A stretch of 34,905 bases of DNA from Barnesiella sp. GTDB taxonomy: Bacteria > Bacteroidota > Bacteroidia > Bacteroidales > Muribaculaceae. Below, piece after piece: positions 21,177 to 30,582 of the stretch. Made by a program: the position numbers and the translations under genes. Position 1 is the stretch's first letter. Each line of letters starts with the position of its first letter. Location of the stretch: assembly GCA_014801075.1 (NCBI GenBank), contig JAAVEW010000020.1:43554-78458 (forward strand), given 5' to 3'. The notes beneath the pieces are model-generated. The model was not told the origin of the DNA and searched no databases. It saw only the letters and a list, made by a program, of their open reading frames with translations.

Positions 21177-24100
21177 TTACTTCACTGCCACTTTGGCAAC
21201 ATTGTTGCCGGCTGAAACGATGTAGATACCGCAAGCGAGGTTGATGCGTACTGCGGGAGCTGCATCGGCTACTGCCACTGTGCGGCCGTCAACGGTGTTG
21301 ACAGTCACCTTGCCCTCGGTAAGGTTTTTGACGATAACGCCGCCGTTGACTGCTTCGATTACCACGTCGTTGCCGTAGATGCCGTCAATGCCGCTTTCAA
21401 CCTTGGTGGTCACGATATTTGAGGGGCGTGACTCGCCATTGTCGTAGACTGTGGTCACGAAGTAGGAGTATTCACGGTCAGCGCGCACGTTGTTGTCGGT
21501 GTACTTGGCAGTTTCGACGAGCGACTGGGTGAGGCGCATGTTGTTGCGGTAAACGTGGTAGCCCTTGACATTAAGGTTGGCTGCTTCGCCTTCGGCGGGG
21601 ATGTAGGTGACATCGTCGATGAAGAGGAAGAACTTATTGTAAGAGCGGCTGCGTATAGCCACGTAGCGTGTGCCTTCGGGAAGCATGAAGCGGTAGCGGG
21701 TCCATGAGTTGGGCACGTCAGATACGTTACCTATGCTGCGGAAGTCGTCGGTGTTGGTGGTAGCCGATGAGGCGAGCACTTCGAATGATTCGAGGTAAGC
21801 GGCATCAAATGACTTGGCATAGAATGAAATAGCCTGAGCAGCGCCGAAGAGGCGGGGTGAGATTGCCCAGTCATCGCTCTGTACCGATTCGCCGCCACGT
21901 TCTACATAACCCGAAGCGAGGAACTTCTCGCCTGAGTGAGCTATCCATCGAGCAACACCATTTTCGGGGAAGGGCCAAGCGTGGTCAGCTACAGTCCAGG
22001 CAAACATACCGGTTGCGGGGAAGTTGGGAGTGTTGATACCGCCGAAGGGCGCTTTATCATCGTCGACCATTTTCCAGCCTTCAACGGCGTAGGCCCAGCT
22101 TTCGGCGCTTTCAAAGTCTTCGGTTACGGCTGCGGGAGCAGCGTTGGCGAGGTCGGGTTCCGACCAGTTGAGTTCTACCTTGGTGCCGTCAGTGCTTCCT
22201 TCGAGGTCAGTAACCACGGGCACTACGGGAGCGGCGATGCCTACCAGCACTTCGTCTGACTTGTTGTCGCCCTCCACTTCGTCGACATCACATACGATTT
22301 CGGCATGGAGTGCAGCGTAATCGCCGTCGACAATCGAGGCTTCAACCTCGAAGGTCACGGTCTTGGTGTCGGCGGGTTCTATGCGTGAGCATTCCATGAA
22401 TGTAACGAATTCATCACCCTTGAAGAGTTCGATGGTGTACTGCGAGACGGGCTCGACACCGATGTTGGAAACAGATACCGACACTTCGTAGGTCTTGTTG
22501 ACATCGGCAACGGCGGGAGCGGAGATGTTGGTGACTGCAAGGTTGTAGTCAACATAGCTGCCGACGCGGAGGTTGTCGAGCGAGTAGGCTGCGAAGTCGC
22601 AGTTCTTGGGCTCGAAGCGCAGGATGACAGTCTGACCGTCATACTCGGCGAGGTCAACGACAACCTTGTTCCACTGGTTGCGGGGACCGGTCTCCGCAAC
22701 AACGTTTGACTGCACGGTTACGAAACCGTTGCCGTCGCCGTTGTCGACCTGTACCTCCATTACATTCCTGTAAGCTGAGGTACCGTAGTTGTAGGTGTAG
22801 TAGGTGAGGGCGGGGTTGTTGGTGCCTTCGAGGTTGATTTTACCGGTCACGAGAGCGGTAAGGTCATTGTAGCTTTCGAGGAAAGCGAAGCCGTTGTCGT
22901 CGTCCTGCGGAGCGGGAATCCAATCCTGTGATGACACGAACTGCCAGGGCTCGTTGCCTGAGATAAAGTTGTAGCCGAAGATGTGTGACACGCTGCCGCC
23001 GGCAAATGATTCGGCCCAGGGAGTTTCGTAAGCCGCGCCTGCGGGTTTGTAGGCTGTGGCGGCCATCTTGTCAGACTCGCCGCCTGCGGTCACTGCATAT
23101 ACTGCAAACTGGCAGAAAGCCTGCTCACCTTCGGGAACGGCCTGCACGGTCACCGAGTTGCCGGTAACACCGTCGGCGATGGTCTCATACTGACGGTTGA
23201 TGACGCGGTAGGTAACGGCGTCGGCGTTGATGGTGTTGCCCTCGAAGTCGGTGGTCACGGGTTCCCATGAGATGGTCACCTTACCGGTGTTGCCCTCTTC
23301 GATGAATTTGGCCGATGCGGGAGCCATAGGGCGGCGTGCGCCTACGAGGATTTCCTTCTCGGCTGCCACACCTTCGCCGAATGCGTTGTAGGCAATGACG
23401 GAGTAAACGTGGTTACCGGTGGTGAGGTTCTCATCCTTGTCGGTGTATTCAATGAGTTTTCCGGCGGTGAGGTCGTCGGTAAATTCGGCAATTACATTGC
23501 CGTCACGGAGGATTTCAATCTTGGTGAGAGCGCTTTCACCTTCGAGGGGAGCGCCTGAGAGGGCTACCGAGGGAACGTTGAACGAGATATTGGCCTCGAT
23601 AGTGCCGTCGACGGGTGAAGAGACGTTGAGGTTGTCAACAGCGGCGGGTGCTGCTGCGGTCATACCGCTTTCGATTGTCACGCTCTTCAGGTTGATATAG
23701 TATGACTTGTCAGCTGTGCAGCCGTGGATACCGATGTAGACGGTGCCTGCCTCTTCAACCGAGAATTCGCCTGACAGCACGATGGGATTGGTGCTGTTGC
23801 GTACGGTGGTGGCCTCGATGAGAGTGTTGGTCATGGCCTCGGCTGTGGGTGCGGTGCCCCATTTCACTTCCACGGTCTCGTCATAATAGTTTGATGTGGT
23901 GAAAGTGATAGTGACGGGGTAAGAGGTGCCGGCCTTTACCTTCACTGCGGGAGTGATTGCCCAGTCGTCAAAACCTTTTGAGCCGTAGAGCTGAAGCACC
24001 TTGTCGGAGCTGTAGTATTTCCAGAGGTTGGAGTCGGCGTTGGAGTCGATGATAGTCCAGCCGGCTACCGATGTAGAGGTCTGGAACTCGGCGGTGTAGG

Positions 24101-25613
24101 GAGGTACGATAGGACCGAGCGCAATGGTTGAGGACTTCACGTCGGGAGCGGTTTCGCCCTCGACTGTTGTAGTGAGCACGTAATAATAGTCGGTGCGCAC
24201 TTCGGGCGAAGGAAGTTCGTCGGTAGCTGAGCGGGTGGTTATCTCGTCGGCAATGACTTTCATGTCGGGGTAACGTACCACGGTGTAGGTGGCTGCCGAG
24301 TAGTTGACATTACCGCCGTTGACGCCTGACGATGAGGGTGAGCTCCATTGCAGGCTGACAGTGTTATCCTTGAGTGTAGTCTGGAAAGTGGTGGGCGCTT
24401 TGGGCATGTCGGGACCTACGAATTTGTGGGCACCTGCGGCAGCTGATGTGCCGGCCTCATTTGAGGTGGTGACGGTGAAATAGTAGTTGTCCTTGACAGT
24501 CATAGTGACGGGTACTGAGACGCGCTTGTTGGGCAGACATGTTCCTGTCGCAATCTCTTTGCCGTTGGCTTTGAGTACGTAGGTAAGTTCTGTCTCAGCA
24601 TCGAGACGATCCTGACCCTGAGTGTAGTTAGGGGCGTAGAACGCTACCGAACCGGTGAGCGATGTGCCTGAGAACGTGGGCGAAACCGATGACACCTTAG
24701 CGGGGGCGTCGGGGTTGATGACTTCAGCCTTGGGCACGATGTACATACCGCAGAGCTGCTCCTCGTTGGCCAGGTCGTAGAGTTTGGTTGCCTTGGCAGT
24801 GGTGATGTCCACGGTGTAGAGGGCAAACTCGGTGTCGGTGCATACTGACCAGTACATGATGTCGGTGTCGGTATCGATTGTTGCGTCGCCGAGGTAGTCC
24901 GATGTAACGCCGGTGCTGCCCACAAGAGTCATTTCACCGTCGTGGATGTCAACCTTGTAGAGGTCACCGTTGCGCTCGATGGCGTAGAGAGTGCCGTCGG
25001 CTGCGAATGCCGAGCCGCTCCAGGGACGTTCGAGAGGAGTGATTACTCTGACGGGAGCAAAACGGTCGTAGTTCCAGCTCATGAAATTGTAGCCGGTGCG
25101 GTCCTCGTTGATGAAGCAGCCATACACCTCGTCGCGCATGGGTGAGTAGGCCATAGTGGTGGCAACGTAATTGATTTTGCCGGTGTAAGAGTCATACTCG
25201 GTCCAGTCGGATGTGTAGTAAGCTACGGTTTTGATTTCCTCAAGACCCATCATCTCGATGTAACGGGTGAAGTAGTATTTGCCGCCGGCTTCGATACCGC
25301 CGCCCGATGCGAAGATTGCGGGGTCGAGTGACAGACGGGTGGGATTCCATGATGAGGTGTTGTAGCCCCACATACCCTGTGCGTTGCTCGGGAAGATGAC
25401 ACTGGCGTTGATGACAGGGCCATCGCTTGAAACTTGTTGTGCCCCGGCGCGTCGTACCGCTGCCTGAGGGGTCACAGCTGAGGTGTTGAACACAGTGCCT
25501 TTGCGCACACCCAGCAATTCATTGACCGATTTCTGTGCAACAGGAAGGGCCGAAGCTGAGAATGAAGCAATTACACTGAACAACAAACCTAAAATAGTAG
25601 ATTTCTTTTTCAT
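21177..25613 (-). CDS. Very large T9SS-secreted multidomain protein
   Basis: 1478 residues. The start MKKKSTILGLLFSVIASFSA at 25613 begins with a clear signal peptide; the longer frame to 25703 has an unlikely N-terminus. A beta-propeller-like portion follows (about 80-330; DGTLYAIERNGDLYKVD), then several fibronectin type III-like domains (starting with APTTFQTTLKDNTVSLQWSS), two choice-of-anchor or jelly-roll-type domains (WTIIDSNADSNLWKYYSS; ESWAYAVEGWKMVDDDKAPF, then WAISPRLFGAAQ), and a C-terminal sorting domain of type A ending GIYIVSAGNNVAKVAVK. It is therefore exported by Sec and then by the type IX system to the surface or outside. Adhesin or glycan-related scaffold functions are plausible; no catalytic domain was recognised. 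Confidence 0.88.
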   Translation of the reverse strand: MKKKSTILGLLFSVIASFSASALPVAQKSVNELLGVRKGTVFNTSAVTPQAAVRRAGAQQVSSDGPVINASVIFPSNAQGMWGYNTSSWNPTRLSLDPAIFASGGGIEAGGKYYFTRYIEMMGLEEIKTVAYYTSDWTEYDSYTGKINYVATTMAYSPMRDEVYGCFINEDRTGYNFMSWNYDRFAPVRVITPLERPWSGSAFAADGTLYAIERNGDLYKVDIHDGEMTLVGSTGVTSDYLGDATIDTDTDIMYWSVCTDTEFALYTVDITTAKATKLYDLANEEQLCGMYIVPKAEVINPDAPAKVSSVSPTFSGTSLTGSVAFYAPNYTQGQDRLDAETELTYVLKANGKEIATGTCLPNKRVSVPVTMTVKDNYYFTVTTSNEAGTSAAAGAHKFVGPDMPKAPTTFQTTLKDNTVSLQWSSPSSSGVNGGNVNYSAATYTVVRYPDMKVIADEITTRSATDELPSPEVRTDYYYVLTTTVEGETAPDVKSSTIALGPIVPPYTAEFQTSTSVAGWTIIDSNADSNLWKYYSSDKVLQLYGSKGFDDWAITPAVKVKAGTSYPVTITFTTSNYYDETVEVKWGTAPTAEAMTNTLIEATTVRNSTNPIVLSGEFSVEEAGTVYIGIHGCTADKSYYINLKSVTIESGMTAAAPAAVDNLNVSSPVDGTIEANISFNVPSVALSGAPLEGESALTKIEILRDGNVIAEFTDDLTAGKLIEYTDKDENLTTGNHVYSVIAYNAFGEGVAAEKEILVGARRPMAPASAKFIEEGNTGKVTISWEPVTTDFEGNTINADAVTYRVINRQYETIADGVTGNSVTVQAVPEGEQAFCQFAVYAVTAGGESDKMAATAYKPAGAAYETPWAESFAGGSVSHIFGYNFISGNEPWQFVSSQDWIPAPQDDDNGFAFLESYNDLTALVTGKINLEGTNNPALTYYTYNYGTSAYRNVMEVQVDNGDGNGFVTVQSNVVAETGPRNQWNKVVVDLAEYDGQTVILRFEPKNCDFAAYSLDNLRVGSYVDYNLAVTNISAPAVADVNKTYEVSVSVSNIGVEPVSQYTIELFKGDEFVTFMECSRIEPADTKTVTFEVEASIVDGDYAALHAEIVCDVDEVEGDNKSDEVLVGIAAPVVPVVTDLEGSTDGTKVELNWSEPDLANAAPAAVTEDFESAESWAYAVEGWKMVDDDKAPFGGINTPNFPATGMFAWTVADHAWPFPENGVARWIAHSGEKFLASGYVERGGESVQSDDWAISPRLFGAAQAISFYAKSFDAAYLESFEVLASSATTNTDDFRSIGNVSDVPNSWTRYRFMLPEGTRYVAIRSRSYNKFFLFIDDVTYIPAEGEAANLNVKGYHVYRNNMRLTQSLVETAKYTDNNVRADREYSYFVTTVYDNGESRPSNIVTTKVESGIDGIYGNDVVIEAVNGGVIVKNLTEGKVTVNTVDGRTVAVADAAPAVRINLACGIYIVSAGNNVAKVAVK

Positions 25614-25835
25614 GTAAAAATGAGATATTGATTGGATATAATGAAAATTTAAAAAATTAGGGATATACGGTAGGGAGGATTTTCGCCACCTCTCCATGAC
25701 CAATTACCTAAGGAAACATCATTTAAAAATACAAACTTTAAATTTTATATTATAAAAACATGCAAAGTAACACAAAAAATCTGACTAATCCAACAACTTA
25801 TTAAAAAATCCACACATAACATCCCGCCCCACATC
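25614..25835. other. A+T-rich region upstream of the large secreted protein gene
   Basis: No gene is seen on either strand between the large protein start and the ATPase stop. The sequence is A+T-rich with no clear TAnnTTTG element for the minus strand. The right part is occupied by the left 45-bp repeat (25836-25880). Confidence 0.5.
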
Positions 25836-25880
25836 AAATTTAAAGTGCCACTTTAAAATATTTAAAGTAGCACTTTGAAT
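25836..25880. repeat. Left 45-bp palindromic repeat of the DUF4143 ATPase cassette
   Basis: Matches 27131-27175 at 41 of 45 positions in the same orientation. Each copy consists of two halves, TTTAAAGTGCCACTTTAAA and TTTAAAGTAGCACTTTGAA, and the whole is also an imperfect palindrome. It lies 61 bp from the stop codon of the ATPase gene. Confidence 0.85.
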
Positions 25881-25941
25881 TGTGTTTATTGCAAAAACAA
25901 TGCGCCGGCCGGTTACCGTGGTTTACCTTTTAAATATCGCG

Positions 25942-27078
25942 TTAAATATCGCGGATGTTTATAGCTACGGGTGGGATTGAGGTGCCGTTGTAGATTACGG
26001 TAGTTGTGTCGACTTCGGGCAGGAGTGTGGCCGTGGCTTTCATGTTTTGAATGAAATCGGGGCGCAATGTCTCGCTACTTTTTATTTCGTAGAGCGTCAG
26101 TCGGCCGTTGCGGCTGACGAGAGCATCTATTTCCGCGCCCGATTTTTCGCGATAGAAATATATCAGAGGGTCTTTGCCGGAATTGTATTCCCGTTTTATC
26201 AGTTCGCATATCGCAAGATTCTCGAACACGGCGCCGCGGAAAGGACTCTTTTCAAGTTGCTCGGCGGAGTTGATGCCAAGGAGGAAGCAAAGCAGCCCGG
26301 TGTCGTAGAAATAGATTTTCGGCATCTTGGTAAGTTGCTTTGATATATTTGCGAAGTAGGGGCGCAGCGGGAACACGATGTAGGAGGCGGTGAGCAATGA
26401 CAGCCATTCTTTTATAGTGACTGATGACACGCCTGCCTCGCGGGCCAAAGCCGATGCGTTGAACTCCGAGCCGGCTCGTGATGCAATAAGTCGGATAAAG
26501 GTGTCAAACGCAAGCAGATTTTGTATTTTCAGGAGGTTGCGCAGGTCGCGTTCCACATAGGTATTATAGTAATTTCGGTAAAACATCTCGGAGGGAATCC
26601 CCTTGGCTATTAGTCCGGGGTAAAGTCCGCTCTGCATGACGCTGTCGATAGATTTATCTTCGATTGCCTCATGCGCTTCAATCAGCGAGAATGGCAGTAG
26701 CGTGAATGTGGCCGCTCGCCCTGCAAGTGATTGCGTTATTGACTGCAACAATGCAAAATTGCTGCTGCCGGTAAGAATGTAACGCTTATCAGGGTTGTTG
26801 TCAACGCTTACCTGTATCATTGAAAGGAGGTCAGGGACATTCTGCACCTCGTCTATTATGGTACGGTCACCGAGCGATTCGAGGAAAGCCCCGGGGTCGG
26901 CGGTAGCGGCTACGCGCGATGTTATATCTTCGAGATTGACATACTTGTAATCCTCGAAAATGTGCCGGCACATAAAGGTTTTGCCCGATTGACGCGGTCC
27001 GGTGACCACGATTACGGGGTAATATTTATGGGCCTCCTCAATATGCGGCGCAACGGCTCGGGGTATTATCATGCTCAT
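25942..27078 (-). CDS. AAA ATPase with DUF4143 domain
   Basis: About 378 residues. N-terminal AAA_14-type ATPase: Walker A GPRQSGKT (27-34), Walker B TIIDEVQNV (near 75-83) and sensor YILTGSSNF (near 100). C-terminal DUF4143 with a restriction-endonuclease-like core at SGAEIDALVSRNGRLTLYEIK (Asp... then Glu-x-Lys). Such proteins are common in Bacteroidetes and archaea; no function is proven, but roles in mobile-element or defence biology are often suggested. The start is MSMIIPRAVAPH at 27078 (or 27072), because the promoter element 27110-27117 lies after the earlier ATG at 27120. Its gene alone is framed by the two 45-bp repeats and appears inserted beside the dut operon. Confidence 0.88.
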   Translation of the reverse strand: MSMIIPRAVAPHIEEAHKYYPVIVVTGPRQSGKTFMCRHIFEDYKYVNLEDITSRVAATADPGAFLESLGDRTIIDEVQNVPDLLSMIQVSVDNNPDKRYILTGSSNFALLQSITQSLAGRAATFTLLPFSLIEAHEAIEDKSIDSVMQSGLYPGLIAKGIPSEMFYRNYYNTYVERDLRNLLKIQNLLAFDTFIRLIASRAGSEFNASALAREAGVSSVTIKEWLSLLTASYIVFPLRPYFANISKQLTKMPKIYFYDTGLLCFLLGINSAEQLEKSPFRGAVFENLAICELIKREYNSGKDPLIYFYREKSGAEIDALVSRNGRLTLYEIKSSETLRPDFIQNMKATATLLPEVDTTTVIYNGTSIPPVAINIRDI

Positions 27079-27109
27079 AAGTAACTTCTTTTTATAGCGT
27101 TGTAAAACG

Positions 27110-27117
27110 CAAAGATA
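27110..27117 (-). promoter_or_regulatory. Promoter -7 element of the DUF4143 ATPase
   Basis: The minus strand reads TATCTTTG about 32 bp before the ATG at 27078; the -33 position falls in the right 45-bp repeat (27131-27175), so the repeat could double as an operator. Confidence 0.6.
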
Positions 27118-27130
27118 CAAATATTTTGCT

Positions 27131-27175
27131 AAATTTAAAGTGCTACTTTAAAAAAATTAAAGTAGCACTTTAAAT
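27131..27175. repeat. Right 45-bp palindromic repeat of the DUF4143 ATPase cassette
   Basis: Same orientation as 25836-25880, with 4 mismatches. Word pattern TTTAAAGTGCTACTTTAAA then TTAAAGTAGCACTTTAAA, an almost perfect palindrome as a whole. It lies between the ATPase promoter and the end of the DUF4292 gene at 27220. Confidence 0.85.
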
Positions 27176-27219
27176 TATATTTATCGCGTCCCTACAGCGG
27201 GGTGATTGCCGTGCTTGGG

Positions 27220-28062
27220 TTAGTCGAGGGCTTTGAGGAGGGAGCGGGGGGAGATGCGTTTGTAGTTTTTGGGGGTGCGCCAGGTGGCTGAGGCGGGGAT
27301 TTCGGGGTTGGCTTTGCCTAAGTCGTAGGTAAGGGTGGCGTCGACGGCGGTTTTGCCAGCGTTGGCTTTGATGGTGAGTTGCTGCATGAAGCGCGAGCCG
27401 TCGAGAGTGGCGGGGTCGGCGTAGGTGCAGCCGTATTGCTTGCCGTTGACGTCAATGCTGAGGGCCTTGAGCGAGTTGTCGTTGCCGACAAACTCAAAGC
27501 TGTAGCCTATGCGGCCGTTGATGAGCGAACGCGGTGTCAGCGACCACGACCCGTCGGGGAGCAGTGCGGCGGTAACGTCGCGGATGTTGTCGACGGTAAA
27601 CTCTCCCGCGTTGTTGATAAACGGGCGGCCGAGCAGCGCGTCCTGAATATCGCCGATGGTCAGCGTTGCTCCCGCGAATATATCACGGATAGGTTCGGCT
27701 ATATAATATTTATGTATCTTGTCGGCGGCAAACACCGAGTCGGAGTCGATATAGAGGTTGGCGACCTCCATGCCGAGCACGCGCAGAGTGATATAGATGT
27801 CGCGGTCGCGACGCATGTATATGCGGCCGCTCACCGATAGTTTCTGCGGCGACTTCACCGCCACTTTCACCGGCATGTTGAGCTGCGTCCAGGGCAGGTT
27901 GTGGGCCGCCACGTCGACTACCTTCTCGTCGAGAGTCATTTCAGCCACCGGTTTCGAGCCGGAGGCAACGGTGCGCGAGGAGCGGCAACCCGTGAGGGTC
28001 AGCGTCATGACAGCCGCCGCGGCTACGGCGAGCACGCTCAGGCGCTTCATCATCATTTTCAT
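27220..28062 (-). CDS. DUF4292 lipoprotein
   Basis: 280 residues beginning with a short basic stretch, a hydrophobic segment and a lipobox LTGC near residue 26, so it is a lipoprotein, probably of the outer membrane periplasmic face. The remainder matches the DUF4292 pattern in my judgement: LNMPVKVAVKSPQKLSVSGR (LolA/LolB-like beta sheet strands), SVFAADKIHKYYIAEP, and a C-terminal basic tail. The fold suggests a lipid- or lipoprotein-binding half-barrel, but the role is unknown. Its ATG overlaps the stop of the TPR gene (ATGA, 28059-28062), showing translational coupling. In related genomes a peptidoglycan M23 peptidase gene often follows; here the ATPase cassette takes that place. Confidence 0.85.
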   Translation of the reverse strand: MKMMMKRLSVLAVAAAAVMTLTLTGCRSSRTVASGSKPVAEMTLDEKVVDVAAHNLPWTQLNMPVKVAVKSPQKLSVSGRIYMRRDRDIYITLRVLGMEVANLYIDSDSVFAADKIHKYYIAEPIRDIFAGATLTIGDIQDALLGRPFINNAGEFTVDNIRDVTAALLPDGSWSLTPRSLINGRIGYSFEFVGNDNSLKALSIDVNGKQYGCTYADPATLDGSRFMQQLTIKANAGKTAVDATLTYDLGKANPEIPASATWRTPKNYKRISPRSLLKALD

Positions 28063-29834
28063 TCGTGGAAATAGGTTTTGAATTTCACTTTGCGGGCCAG
28101 CAGCTCGTTGTCAGGCTCGAGTTCGAGCGCTTTCTCCCAATATTTCAGGGCCTCGGCGGGGAGTTGGTTCCAGTAATAAATGTCGCCGGCGTGGATATAA
28201 TATTCGGCGCCCGGCTCTTCGCCCCGCTCCTGCATGTGGGTGAGCGTGCGGTCGATATAATCCTTGGCGCGCTTGTAGTCCTGCTGTCGGAAGAGAATCC
28301 ACGCGTAGGTGTCGAGATACACGGGATTGTCAGGCTCCGAAGTCATGGCGTCGTAGCTGAGTTGCTCGGCGCGGGCCAGTTGTCCGGCGTCGGTGGAATG
28401 TTCCGATATGTGGTAGGCAAGATTGTTCTTGGCCATGATATTGTCGGGGTAAAGCTCGATTGCGCGGGTGTAGAATACTTCGGAACTGTCGTTGCGCTCG
28501 GCGGCATAGTAGTAATCGCCTATGCGCGAGAGGTAGTCGGAGATGGCGCGCACGTCGGTGGAGTCACTCAGCTCGATGGCGCGTTGAGTCTCGGCGATGG
28601 CGCGGTCAACGCTGTCGTTGTCCTGCAGGAACATCGTGGCGCCGAGCAGCGCGTGCAGGTCGCGGTCGTTGTCGTGATAGCGCAGCGAGCGTTCCAGAGT
28701 TGATATGGCCTTTGGGAAGTTTTCGGCATAATTGTAGTAAGCGGCTGTGCGCAACCAGTTTTCGGCATCGTCGGGTTGCAGGTCGGTTACATACTCCATC
28801 TCCTCGGCGGCGGGTTCATACTCGCCGTTGGCCACGAGGTAGTCGGCAAACAGGGCGCGTATCGACCCCTCCTGCGGGTTCTTCTCGATGACGCGGTTGA
28901 AGATGGCGTCGACGTGATGGCGGTAGGTGGAGTCGCCGAGCAGGTCGCGGGTGTAGTTGAGAAGTATCTCGTGCTTGTCGTCGATGTCGAGGTCGGTCTC
29001 GGTGAGCACGCGGTCAATCTCGCGGGAGTAGTTGAGCGTGTCGCCCGCGTTCTTGTAGAACTGCGCCAGGCTGTAGGCAGCCTCACCGCTCTCAGGGTCG
29101 ACCTCGCAGGCGCGCTGATAGTAGACGAGGGCCGAGTCGCTCTTGCCGTCAATCTCGAAGTAACGCCCCGCGAAGCTGTAGCACTCGGGATTGAGCGGTG
29201 AGTAGGCGATGGCGTTGTGTATCTCGTTGAGGGCGCTGACCGAGTCATTGAGGAAAGAGTAGACGGCGGTCTTGCGTCGGGTGAAGTTCATGTCGCGTCC
29301 GGCCGTGACCTCGAGTCGGTTGAGGCGGTCGATGGCCTTGAGCATGTTGGTGGTGTCGCGGGTTGAGAGCAGCGCGTCGATGTAGGTCATTGCAAGGTCG
29401 GGACGGGCCGGGTTGAGCGAGTCGACCACCTGCAGTACCTCTATCTGGCGGCCGGTGTTCTGCATGCTGGCGAGCACCTGGCTGTAGAAGTAGGCGTTGG
29501 TATAGTCGGTGGGGTCGGCGTCAAACTTTTTGCCGAGCAGGTCCATGGCCTTGAACACCAGCGGCTCGTCCCTCTGTATCATTCTGAGATAACCGAGGGC
29601 GAGGTCGGAGTAATAGTCGGTGTTGGTGGAGTCGAGGTCGTAGGCTCGCTGATAGAGCTGGAAGGTAGCGCCCTCGTTGCCGAGCGCGGCCTGACGCTGC
29701 GCCTCGCCGTAGACATATTCAGCCTTGCGGCGCTGCGACTCATCCTCCCATTTCCCTTTCTCGCGGGCCATCAGGGAGAGGCACACCGTCATGGCTGCCA
29801 CCACCGCGGTTATAGTGCGTAATCGTTTCTTCAT
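28059..29834 (-). CDS. Periplasmic tetratricopeptide repeat protein
   Basis: 591 residues with an N-terminal signal peptide (MKKRLRTITAVVAAMTVCLS). Many TPR units can be seen, for example QRAYDLDSTNTDYYSDLALGY, GRYFEIDGKSDSALVYYQRA, WLRTAAYYNYAENFPKAIST and EALKYWEKALELEPDNELLA near the C-terminus. It is a protein-protein scaffold in the periplasm; it lies second in dut-TPR-DUF4292 and overlaps DUF4292 by 4 bp, so the two probably act together at the envelope. (TPR segments quoted are each partial units.) The gene follows dut by 30 bp. No frameshift seen. No exact name can be given. Confidence 0.9.
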   Translation of the reverse strand: MKKRLRTITAVVAAMTVCLSLMAREKGKWEDESQRRKAEYVYGEAQRQAALGNEGATFQLYQRAYDLDSTNTDYYSDLALGYLRMIQRDEPLVFKAMDLLGKKFDADPTDYTNAYFYSQVLASMQNTGRQIEVLQVVDSLNPARPDLAMTYIDALLSTRDTTNMLKAIDRLNRLEVTAGRDMNFTRRKTAVYSFLNDSVSALNEIHNAIAYSPLNPECYSFAGRYFEIDGKSDSALVYYQRACEVDPESGEAAYSLAQFYKNAGDTLNYSREIDRVLTETDLDIDDKHEILLNYTRDLLGDSTYRHHVDAIFNRVIEKNPQEGSIRALFADYLVANGEYEPAAEEMEYVTDLQPDDAENWLRTAAYYNYAENFPKAISTLERSLRYHDNDRDLHALLGATMFLQDNDSVDRAIAETQRAIELSDSTDVRAISDYLSRIGDYYYAAERNDSSEVFYTRAIELYPDNIMAKNNLAYHISEHSTDAGQLARAEQLSYDAMTSEPDNPVYLDTYAWILFRQQDYKRAKDYIDRTLTHMQERGEEPGAEYYIHAGDIYYWNQLPAEALKYWEKALELEPDNELLARKVKFKTYFHE

Positions 29835-29864
29835 TCTGTTATTGTTTAGAGCCGGAGCGGGGTC

Positions 29865-30308
29865 TTAGTTGGTGCCTGAGTGTCCGAAACCGCCGTCGCC
29901 GCGCACCGTCTCGTCGATGCGCTCCACCGGCTCCCAGTCAACGCGGTCATACTGAGCTATTACCATCTGGCATATGCGCTCGCCGTCGTTGATTACGAAA
30001 GGCTCCTTCGACAGATTGATAACCACAACGCCTATCTCGCCGCGGTAGTCGGAATCGACAGTGCCGGGGGTGTTGACAATGGTGATGCCATGCTTGAGCG
30101 AGAGGCCCGAGCGCGGACGTATCTGGCACTCGTAGCCGCGCGGCAGCTGCAGGTAGAGACCCGTGGGCACGAGCACACGTTCGAGCGGTTGCAACACGAT
30201 GGGGTGGGAGAGGAAGGCGCGCACGTCCATGCCCGACGATCCGGGAGTGGCGTAGGCCGGCAGCGGGTGGTGCGAGCGGTTGATTATCTTGACTTTCAGG
30301 GTTTCCAT
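29865..30308 (-). CDS. dut: dUTP diphosphatase
   Basis: Hydrolyses dUTP to dUMP and pyrophosphate, keeping uracil out of DNA and feeding dTMP synthesis; homotrimeric cytoplasmic enzyme. 147 residues with all five motifs: [10 protein letters not shown] (22-31), PRSGLS (65-70), [10 protein letters not shown] with catalytic Asp85 (82-91), the RICQMVIAQ stretch (111-119) and [10 protein letters not shown] (136-145). It is the first gene of the dut-TPR-DUF4292 operon with promoter element TAAATTTG at 30337-30344 on the minus strand. Confidence 0.97.
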   Translation of the reverse strand: METLKVKIINRSHHPLPAYATPGSSGMDVRAFLSHPIVLQPLERVLVPTGLYLQLPRGYECQIRPRSGLSLKHGITIVNTPGTVDSDYRGEIGVVVINLSKEPFVINDGERICQMVIAQYDRVDWEPVERIDETVRGDGGFGHSGTN

Positions 30309-30336
30309 TTTCTGTTATAAATGATAAGTAAGTGTT

Positions 30337-30344
30337 CAAATTTA
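30337..30344 (-). promoter_or_regulatory. Promoter -7 element of the dut operon
   Basis: The minus strand reads TAAATTTG 28 bp before the ATG at 30308, a match to TAnnTTTG. The -33 box is not clear. Confidence 0.45.
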
Positions 30345-30471
30345 ACCGAAAGCAAGTGGATAACTTACTTAAACGGTGTATAATGACACAAAAATAGTTA
30401 AAATATCGTGAGTATTAACGTTTCGTGTATTAAAATTACAACTTTGTTAATATAAATAACGCAATTTCCTA

Positions 30472-30479
30472 TACCTTTG
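30472..30479 (+). promoter_or_regulatory. Promoter -7 element of the outer membrane receptor gene
   Basis: TACCTTTG, the canonical form, lies about 103 bp before the ATG at 30583. A TTTG box at 30443-30446 is 25 bp further upstream, a little far for the usual spacing. Confidence 0.6.
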
Positions 30480-30582
30480 TTGTCACAAACGGCCGGTCTG
30501 TGCGTTAAACATAAGGAACCGACAATCACGTTTCACAATTTCAACAGTAATTATCCCCACAATCAGCAATCATTTCAACGCA

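Noticed and set aside
28065-28703. 212-codon plus-strand ORF
   Set aside because: Shadow of the TPR gene; low-complexity Val/Gly-rich composition.
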